Below the pieces are notes generated by a model. It was given only the letters and a program-made list of their open reading frames with translations, was not told the origin of the DNA and searched no databases. Of a stretch of DNA of 64,000 nt, positions 56,640 through 64,000 are shown one piece after another. The first letter of the stretch is position 1; every line of letters begins with the position of its first letter. The position numbers were made by a program, and so were the translations under genes. Where the stretch lies: contig JAKTNV010000027.1 in the NCBI GenBank assembly GCA_022747635.1, positions 4,080,501-4,144,500 of the forward strand, read 5' to 3'. Source of the stretch: Hetaerina americana. Its lineage: Eukaryota > Arthropoda > Insecta > Odonata > Calopterygidae.

Positions 56640-57130
56640 GAAAGGAGAGAATATTATGAAACGAAGACCGCGGTGCCGGGATGAAACCCACCGAGGTTCT
56701 GGGCCCTTGGCGATGCGACGATGCGAAGGGGACCCCGGATGCCCAGACTCCACCCTTGCTGATGCCCCCCACCCTCGGGGTCCGCCCGTTGGGGGCGAAT
56801 GAATTGGGGGCGGAGCTGGTGCGGAGGGTGGGTACTCGCTCCTCCGAAGGCGGCACAAAGCCCGCGGGGGGAAGGAGACAAGGGGTCGAGGGGGTCCCCA
56901 TCCCCCCCCGTACTTCCTGGCGCGAGGGTTCCTTGCTTCCCCCTCCGATCCCATCTCCCTTTCCCCGGGGGGGGGGGGGGATGAAGGGCGTAGCGGGGAT
57001 GATTCCGAACAGGCTGGGGCGGACGGCAGCGCTCGGGAGAAATGCCGCCGCAATGATGGCGAGGGTCGTTCAAGAGTCGCACAGGCCCGGTGGCACTGAC
57101 GAAAAAACAGCGGTGCGCCGTTATGGAAGT
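56640..57130. other. GC-rich, CpG-containing island
   Basis: About 490 bp rich in G+C with a G10 run near 56970, giving long frames in several registers on both strands (up to 229 codons on the minus strand). No domain, splice pattern or start context supports a gene. It is comparable with the island at 40660-41230. Confidence 0.45.
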
Positions 57131-57174
57131 GTCTGTGCAGTAAACATGCCCACGTATCCATCAAAGATATGAAA

Positions 57175-58170
57175 GGAATGCTCAAAACCGTGTCAACAGC
57201 TTTGGAAAAATAGAAAATTGAAATAAATGTGAAGAAAACCAAAGCTATGATAGTTTCTGGAGACAGTATGCATAGAAGACCCCGTAAATTTAATGATAAA
57301 GAAATCAATGACAAGCCAAGTAGAATAGTTCTGCTTCCTTTGGGAGTGTAATTACAAGAGATGACAGCAGATGCACCTCTTCAAATAAAAGAAGGATAGC
57401 CTTGGCGAAGAAGGCATATGAAAATAAAAAGAATCATTTGGGAAACAAACATGTGAAATTAGAAATTAGAAAACCTTTTCAAAAACGTTTATTTGGAGTA
57501 CATTATTATAAGGATGGGAAACTTGGGACACTGAGAAAGAGGGAAAAGGCTCGTTTGGAAGCAAGCAATGGCAATGTGGATTTGGAGAAGGAAAGGATAA
57601 GAGGAACGGAGTACATTATTTTAAGGATGGGAAACTTGGGACACTGAGAAAGAGGGGAAAGGCTCGGTTGGAAGCAAGCAATGGCAATGTGGATTTGGAG
57701 AAGGAAAGGATAAGAGGAACGGAGTACATTATTTTAAGGATGGGAAACTTGGGACACTGAGAAAGAGGGGAAAGGCTCGGTTGGAAGCAAGCAATGGCAA
57801 TGTGGATTTGGAGAAGGAAAGGATAAGAGGAACGATGACGGACAAGAAAAGACAAGAAAGACGGACAAGAAGGGCAAGAAAGATGGACGGATAAGAAAAG
57901 CAACTTAGAGGAATAAAGAGAGATTAAAAATCAAAAAATTTAATTAAAAAGATGAAGAAAATGTAAATTAAATTTCTTGGACATATTCTGAGACATAACA
58001 TTTTTGTGGAAAACAGAATGGATGGGTTAATGATAGGAAGAAAAAAGGGAAGAGGAGGGCCGAGGAAGATATTCATAGATGATATGAAAAGTACTATGAG
58101 AGTAACAACATACAAGGAACTGAAAAGAGCGGCAAAGGAAGGAGGCCAATGCCTGCGGTGACAAAGACTC
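57175..58170 (+). pseudogene. LINE-E post-RT region with internal tandem repeat
   Basis: Plus-strand segments follow the C-terminal part of an EN-RT LINE. They run TVSTALEK, EINVKKTKAMIVSGDS (about 57215-57265), ALAKKAYENKKNHLGNKHVK (57396-57460), LRKREKARLEASN and, after the repeat, MKFLGHILRHNIFVENRMDG (about 57965-58030, partly frameshifted). They end with KKGRGGPRKIFIDDMKSTMR (about 58042-58100) and YKELKRAAKEGGQC. It is distinct from LINE A but of the same general group. No RT palm motif is present. Confidence 0.75.
57495..57836. repeat. 113-bp tandem repeat, three copies
   Basis: Units start at 57495, 57608 and 57721 (GGAGTACATTATT..) with a constant 113-bp period and few differences. 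Each unit is a duplicated piece of the LINE-E C-terminal coding region (around the LRKREKARLEAS segment). 113 is not a multiple of three, so the duplication itself shifts the frame. Confidence 0.93.
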
Positions 58171-58921
58171 CGCCTTTAGAATACGATGATGATTTTTGTC
58201 CATTGAATAAACTGAACTTCGGCTCCTTTATTTCCACAAAAGTTAAAGGCGATACCTTAGGCACATACGCAAAATTTCATCGCTCGCTATTTTAAGCGAA
58301 TATTTAATGGGAATTAAAAAAATCAGGATGCTCGGTGAAATCCATCTCAATTAAATTGGGTGAATGGTTGGTTTTTTTTTAAATGATCGCTTCTGCTATT
58401 ACTCTGCACTGAATAATGTCAAAAAAACTTTGCAAATCCATGTGAAATAAAACTTTAATGCCCAATTTTCAAAAATTTATGAAAGCATTAAAGTTGATTT
58501 TCATTTGGATTTACAGTTTTATTTTGACAGTATTCATCATGAAACAATTGACGCCTGAGACGATTCCATTATTCTGAGCGAACCAATCACAAGTTTATGG
58601 ACTTGTGCAACACCTGAAAATGTCTGCAGGCATATTCTTCAAATGATTAATTAATGAAGGCGATCGTTATAATCTTATTGGTATGAATTCTATAATGTAA
58701 CGTGCGGTGTAATATTCATGGCTAAATAACATTTGCGATACAGCTTTTTCGGTTTCTTCCGCCCTTGAGTCGATTCCGAGGAAGCAGCAGTCTGGGAGAT
58801 GAAGTGTGTTTCTGTGAAAAAGTGAGTTTCGGGGGACGATTGGATCATTGTTTCGCGTCTGAATGAGGAGTTACCATGGGGACAAACCGTCGTCGGTCGG
58901 GATGCCCGAGGATACGACGTC
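58171..58921. other. Unassigned AT-rich spacer
   Basis: No recognised feature. Confidence 0.35.
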
Positions 58922-59852
58922 TGTCCATTAAATACACGAACTGAGGCCATAAACACTTTATTTTGCAAAATTTAGTCCACACCGATTTTGTCCCCTTCGA
59001 AGTACTCTCCGTTCGTTGCTATGCACTTATTCCATCTTCCCATCCACCGTTTGAAGTACCCTTGAAAGTCCTGTTGGCAGTTTGGCTTTTTAGTTTTCTC
59101 GTCGTTTCTTGTTTTGTTGTGTCCACATATTCTTAGTGATATCCCTTCATCACATTTTTGCTTTTTGGGCATAGGGAAATGTCGCAGGGGGTCCGAGATC
59201 TGGCGAATAAGGAGGATGGTCAAGGATCAAGGTGATTGAATTTTTTGCCAGAGACTGACGAGCAATCAATGTTGAATGTGCAGGTGCATTGTCATGGTGA
59301 AGGATCCATCCATCCCCTTGAGTCCAGTTCGGTCGCACACGACGCACGCGATATCTCAAACGCTTGAGAACTGTAAGGTATAACTCAGCAGTTACGGTCA
59401 GAATAAGGGACAGCACACGATCAATGTTGTCGTCAACACAGGTGGTTGAAGGTCGCCCCGGTCTTGCATCATCCATGCATCCGTCTTGTCGCCCATCTTT
59501 AAAACGCTTAATCCACTTGAAAACGGAAGTTTTCTTCAGAATATTATCACCATATAAACAGCTCTCAACATTTCAGTAATTTCTTTATAACTTGATAACT
59601 TTTACCGCACCTCACCAAAAAACTTTATGTTGATTCGTTGCTCCGTGATTCCTTCAATTTCCATTTTCGACAAAGAGTGAAAATAATGACAACGGAAACT
59701 ATCATAACTGGCGCCATACTCACAGCTCGACGATCCGCCAAGCACAGACGGCTCACTGGATCTCGGGCAACTAGCGGCGCCAGTGGGAGGGGCTGAAGTC
59801 CGCGTCATGGCCGCCAGATTGCACCAGTTCGCGCACTTATTGCACGGGCCAC
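58922..59852 (-). mobile_element. Mariner relic, minus strand
   Basis: The ends carry imperfect inverted repeats (GTCCATTAAATACACGAACT at 58921; reversed right end GTGCAATAAGTGCGCGAACT). The minus strand encodes the transposase start MEIEGITEQRINIKFFGEVR (about 59605-59665), the linker ARPGRPSTT (about 59445-59470), the second catalytic block GWILHHDNAPAHSTLIARQS (about 59250-59310, Asp present) and a frameshift within PPYSPDLGP just before the third Asp. The C-terminus RWMGRWNKCIATNGEYFEGD (about 58985-59045) is intact. The segment with the first Asp is deleted. Confidence 0.8.
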
Positions 59853-60646
59853 GTAAGTGCCGAGCGAGGGAAACGGATCGCCTCCGCTCGGCCTCGCTTG
59901 ACTAACGGGTGGGCTCAGTGGCAACGTGGATAGCACAGCGCCAGTGACTCAGGTGCCCGTATGGTAATCAGATCACGTACGTGAAATCGGGGAGATAGTA
60001 GAAAGGGTGGATTTAAAATATCGTTTTTTCCTCGTACAATTAGCGATAAAAATAAATACGGTCGGAGGAGCAAAGGAGATAATTATCATTGATAGGGTAT
60101 ACATCTATCGACATCCTGCATGAGTTTCAAATATCTCCACCTTTAAACAAGTGAGCGAGAATTGGAATCAGATAGAATAGGATGGAGGGCTGCAGTCAAC
60201 CAATCTTAGGATTGCACGACCAATGATAATGATCTTTGAACAACGTTCCCTAGTGATTTGAACATGTCCTTTCTTTGAGTTCACTTTGTTCCCTTCCATG
60301 ATGAAACTATGGGTTGTGTAATTGAGGTGACACGATTGGGATTTTGCATGTATGACTGGTTATCTAACACCCCCCGCCACACGCCCTCGTGACGACTTGC
60401 AAGGTATGATGCAGGTGAATAAAGTGGCATTAAATAAATGCTCCAACTCCCTGCATTATGATGAACCATTCTTCAACTTCCTTCCTCCCTTCATTCCGTC
60501 CTCTTCTCCATCCCCCCCCCAACCCCCACTTGCTTTTCATTCTCCCCTTCATTAATCAAAGCCCTAAACATCCCATAGCCGCTCAGTTAGCCCCGCGCTT
60601 ACTTTCCCCACCTTATTTCTACCCAATAACCTTCTCTCTCACTATA
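59853..60646. other. Unassigned; LINE pieces at 60365-60420 and 60465-60625
   Basis: ACACCCCCCGCCACACGCCC at 60369 is the LINE-tail hairpin module. 60465-60625 resembles a LINE-A tail in reverse (CTTCCTTCCTCCCTTCATTC, CATCCCATAGCC). The remainder is unrecognised. Confidence 0.4.
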
Positions 60647-61298
60647 CATGGCTTGTATGAAAAGAATCGGAAAAACAGATTTATTTCAGAAATAGCTACA
60701 TTGCCTCAAATTCTTCAAAATACATCTAGTATCGGGACAAGTTACGGAAAAATAGATTTATTTCGCTATCGCCTCAATGCCTCAACATTTTTCAAAGTAC
60801 AAGTGCATCCATTGACCGTGGACCCACTTTTCACGCCAGCGGATTCTCCACGACTCGAAGGCTCCCAGAGGGTAGGCGGAAGGTCCTTAAGGGTATGCGT
60901 GTAAGCTTCTTTGACGGCACTTAGGGTTCCATGGTTGTGGTGTCCTTTGATGCGAGGAGGATTTCACTTTTACAGGAGTAGTCTGTTGGTGCCAAGTCGG
61001 AATTGTTAGGGGGTTGGGGAATCGTCGCGATGCCTTTTTTGAAGGTCTTCTCAAGCAGACACACTCGACTCTGCTCCTTTGATCTTCCGTCCAAAGACCT
61101 TCGGGAGGACGAGTTTAGAGGCGCAGATATTTCGCATAGCCAAATTTTCAGTGATATAATGGTGTGTGCACTGTCACCTTATCAATACCAATATACGATC
61201 TGCGATCATGCGAACGCTTAACCGACGCGGTCTGAATTCAGTACTTCACGTACAAAGATCAGGGAAAAACTGTAACCGATAATTTTTTTACAAACCTC
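60647..61298 (-). mobile_element. Mariner miniature (family R, copy 8) with duplicated left end
   Basis: Left end ACATGGCTTGTATGAAAAGA after TA; right end TTTTTTTACAAACCTCGC. The first ~70 bp of the left terminal region are present twice in tandem (about 60665-60720 and 60731-60800; AAAAATAGATTTATTTCGCT in the second). Coding remnants are as in the siblings, with the third-aspartate block near 60960-61020. Confidence 0.8.
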
Positions 61299-61796
61299 GC
61301 ATTTAGCACTTGGTCGATTGTTGTCGAAGAGTTAATGACGGCTTTATTATGTCCTCTATCCACCATTGACGGATGATTGTTTTCAAATTATTACGTGAAA
61401 CCACACATGCTACGACTGCAGACACAAACTGAATGAAATCCTTCGTTGAAGGCCCCGGAGGAAATTTTCAAAAGAAACAGAATTTCAAGACAACCTAATT
61501 GGTCGTTGGTTTGCATTGAGTCTTCCTCCTGCATGTTCACGTGCGCGCTCGCCATTTGACAGTTCTTTAAGGAATATTTTGCCCTTTATCTTTCCTCTCC
61601 CATATCATCTCTTATCACTTACCCTTCACAGCTGGTGGTGCTTGCACCGCCTGCCAAACGCCTTTTTGCTGGATCGCGGGATTTTTATGTGTAAGTCGAT
61701 GAATCGACATCAATAGTTACCAAAGGAAGTGATCACAATACTTCATGAAGCAATGCAAAGAGAGAAAGGGCCGAGTAATAATACGATTGGATATGT
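61299..61796. other. Unassigned; dispersed repeat at 61500-61690
   Basis: 61500-61690 matches 38800-38965 (TTCCTCCTGCATGTTCACGT, TATCTTTCCTCTCCCATATC, CTTGCACCGCCTGCC), i.e. a probable LINE 3' UTR. The preceding sequence is unrecognised. Confidence 0.5.
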
Positions 61797-62142
<346 letters not shown>

Positions 62143-62172
62143 ATTCGGCACTTCCGTGTTACGTCTATGAAA

Positions 62173-62173
<1 letters not shown>

Positions 62174-62250
<77 letters not shown>
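62174..62250. repeat. (AT)n array between the two inverted-repeat structures
   Basis: About 76 bp of pure AT repeats separating the 108-bp-arm palindrome from the 61-bp-arm inverted repeat. Confidence 0.93.
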
Positions 62251-62280
62251 CACTTTTTGAAAGTCTCACGGACGTGAATA

Positions 62281-62631
62281 ATAATGTATAACACTTAGCA
62301 CTAGTGGACACAGACAAAAACACAGAAACACACAAAAAAGACACTAATTACCCTGCTCTAATTATATTCTCATCCCCCTTCCACCCCCATCACCTTCTAC
62401 ATTTTCCCCACCCTTCTAACGCTGCCCCTCCAAACCCGTCCCTTCGGAATTCTCTCCCCACCTCTTCCCCTTCCATCCATCGCTCCAGCCCTCGTATTCC
62501 CTTCAGTTCTGTCCCTCTCTTCCTTGATAAAGGTGGCAACGACCACCGAAAATTCGAAAAATAGTGAGTCTCTTTTTTGTGTGTTTCTGTGTTTTTGTCT
62601 GTGTCCACTAGTGCTAAGTGTTATACATTAT
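62281..62631. repeat. Perfect 61-bp inverted repeat around a pyrimidine-rich core
   Basis: Arms 62281-62341 and 62571-62631 are exact complements (ATAATGTATAACACTTAGCA..). The 229-bp centre is C/T-rich and ends with TTGATAA, a GGTGG/CCACC hairpin and GAAA (62524-62551), then TCGAAAAATAGTGAGTCTC leading into the right arm. The right arm abuts a short (TA)n array and the left arm lies about 30 bp from one. The order core hairpin, GAAA, tail, (AT)n parallels the neighbouring palindrome. Confidence 0.92.
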
Positions 62632-62656
62632 ATATATATATATACATACATACATA

Positions 62657-63409
62657 CGAGGGTCATCCGGAAAGTAGTACCCGTTCGTGAAATAAAGACA
62701 CAAAAGTAAATATTAACAAACATAAAAAATTTTATTTGAAAGAGGATACTTTAAACTACTTCTCAACATAATCTCCAAGCAAATTAAGGCATTTGTCATA
62801 ACGTGTGACAAGTTTCTGTATTCCTGCTGCATAGTCCTTCGCCGCCAGCTCATTGAGATACGCGAGGGACCCATCTTGCACAAATTTTTGCATAATGCAG
62901 ATGGTGCTTAACAATTTCATGAACAATTGTTCGAGAAACATTGGGAAAATGCTCACAGATGTCATCAATTGTGACGCGCCGATCGTTCCTCACGAATTCG
63001 TCAACTGAGCTCACCAGTTGGTCTGTAATGACAGACGGTCTCCCCGAACGCTCATCGTCGTGTGTGCTCCCCCTCCCCATGTTGAAGTTGCGACACCACC
63101 GCCGAACAGACGACTCGTCCATTACATTGTCTCCATACACCTCCTTTAATTGGCGATGAATATCACATGGGCGAACGTTTCTTGCATTGAGGAATTTAAT
63201 CACTGCCCTCACTTCACAACTGGCGGCGTTCTCAATTTTTTTAAACATTGTAAACAATCTTAGAAACAACACAGGCAATGCTAGCGTCACGCAACTTGGC
63301 TCAGAGAAGGCAGACAAGCCACTGAAGCTATCTGACCTCGTCCAGCGGCTACTCGCGTCGTCAGCACTTCATGCGGCACGAACGGGTACTACTTTCCGGA
63401 TGACCCTCG
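62657..63409 (-). mobile_element. 753-bp mariner derivative (family Q, copy 3)
   Basis: Third copy, same length and terminal repeats; TA at 62655-62656 and 63410-63411. It sits in a microsatellite whose left flank (TACA units) is the mirror image of its right flank (TATG/TGTA units). Confidence 0.94.
62850..63257 (-). CDS. Mariner transposase DNA-binding half (135 aa), copy Q3
   Basis: The same two-HTH product as in the other family-Q copies, with Ser for Asn in GRGSTHDDE and the usual SGRPS linker. A longer in-frame start upstream (63317) would add 20 residues, but MFTMFKK is the start common to all three copies. No catalytic domain. Confidence 0.72.
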   Translation of the reverse strand: MFTMFKKIENAASCEVRAVIKFLNARNVRPCDIHRQLKEVYGDNVMDESSVRRWCRNFNMGRGSTHDDERSGRPSVITDQLVSSVDEFVRNDRRVTIDDICEHFPNVSRTIVHEIVKHHLHYAKICARWVPRVSQ

Positions 63410-63428
63410 TATGTATGTATGTATGTAT

Positions 63429-63461
<33 letters not shown>

Positions 63462-63540
63462 CACATACATACACATACACACATATGTATAGTCTTGAAA
63501 CGCAGTAGTATACACGCACACACAAACACACGCACACAAG
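63410..63540. repeat. Compound microsatellite (TGTA, TA, CA)
   Basis: TATG/TGTA units, (TA)n at about 63427-63447, then CATA and CA-rich repeats to about 63485, and a CACACAAACACACGCACAC stretch near 63515-63537. Confidence 0.9.
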
Positions 63541-63689
63541 AGTTGGCTGAAAAATAGTGCACACATGCTTGTAGACCACAAGCAAAATGACCTTTGGAAG
63601 CACTCCTAGTAGCATGTGGAAGTAGCATTTCCCTTAACCCACATTCGCACGTTTGAGGTCGTTACATTCATCCAATGTATTTTGAGAAT

Positions 63690-64000
63690 CGGGAGTATGG
63701 AGACGTGTTCCAGTGCTATGTGAACGCTGTTATTGAATCTTAAACTGCTGAAAACGATATTTCTACTGAGATTCATCGTCTCTTAAACGCTGTTTATGGT
63801 GAAGATACTGTGGATAGATCTACTGAAATACGATGGGTAGTAAAATTTCGTGGTTGCGAGCCTGGAAAAGCCATAATTGTTGGTGAAACACGCAGCGGAC
63901 GTCCGATCCGACTGCCACAGGCGCTGAACATCGCAAATTCGTCGAAGATTTGATTCAAAATGACCGGCAAATCACTCAAAAGCGTATCGCCAACCATGTA
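63690..64000 (+). mobile_element. Mariner, N-terminal part, cut by the window end
   Basis: The plus strand encodes EIHRLLNAVYGEDTVDRS (about 63771-63825), the first-HTH region of mariner transposases, with IRWVVKFRG and the linker ETRSGRP (about 63886-63906). After a frameshift, a second-HTH start (EDLIQNDRQITQKRIANHV) runs to the last base. An upstream stop and the frameshift suggest a damaged copy. The rest lies outside the window, so completeness cannot be judged. Confidence 0.72.

Noticed and set aside
56625..57314. 229-codon minus-strand ORF
   Set aside because: Proline/arginine/glycine-rich translation of a GC-rich island, overlapped by open frames in other registers; no motif or conserved start.
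57402..57647. 81-codon lysine-rich ORF as a host gene
   Set aside because: It matches the post-RT region of a LINE (KKAYENKKNHLGNKHVK, LRKREKARLEAS) and runs into the 113-bp tandem repeat.

Overview
The window looks like repeat-dense, non-coding DNA from an arthropod nuclear genome, most likely an insect. I infer this from the transposon content: mariner elements with TA target duplications, CR1/jockey- and EN-RT-type LINEs, a Helitron relic, tRNA-derived SINEs and long (AT)n arrays. There is no bacterial-style gene packing, and I found no host protein-coding gene that I could support. The species cannot be named from this sequence.

Layout. 1-5 kb: a deleted mariner (family P), then a 5'-truncated LINE (family A) on the minus strand split by a 753-bp mariner derivative (family Q). 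4.8-8.8 kb: a CR1-like LINE split by a SINE, a jockey-like LINE fragment, and a mariner miniature (family R). 9.9-16.7 kb: another LINE, a second P copy, a second Q copy and a LINE tail. 16.7-26 kb: mostly unrecognised sequence with mariner relics. 26.1-31.7 kb: the most complete LINE (endonuclease, RT and C-terminal region) carrying a deleted mariner (family S), followed by the only intact mariner, whose 357-aa transposase keeps a DD34D triad. 32-43 kb: AT/CA arrays, R copies, a worn mariner, fold-back tRNA-SINEs and LINE tails. 43.8-46.5 kb: a Helitron relic with a Pif1-like helicase pseudogene, itself split by a SINE. 47-61 kb: more R, S and LINE fragments, a perfect 66-bp-arm palindrome, a GC-rich island and another mariner relic. 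61.8-63.5 kb: (AT)n arrays alternating with a perfect 108-bp-arm palindrome and a perfect 61-bp-arm inverted repeat, then the third Q copy. The window ends inside another mariner.

How the parts relate. Nesting gives a relative history: Q1 inside LINE A2, S1 inside LINE A1, a SINE inside the CR1 LINE, a SINE inside the Helitron, and a hairpin element inside an R copy. All five are supported by target-site duplications. For three of them (Q1, S1 and the CR1 SINE), removing the insert also restores the host element's reading frame. The recurring and least familiar theme is hairpin architecture. Short retroelement-like units carry an inverted copy of their own tail, a small core stem-loop and then the tail, in two places ending at (AT)n arrays. 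They recall Penelope-like or hammerhead-bearing terminal repeats, but the match is imperfect and is labelled as inference throughout.
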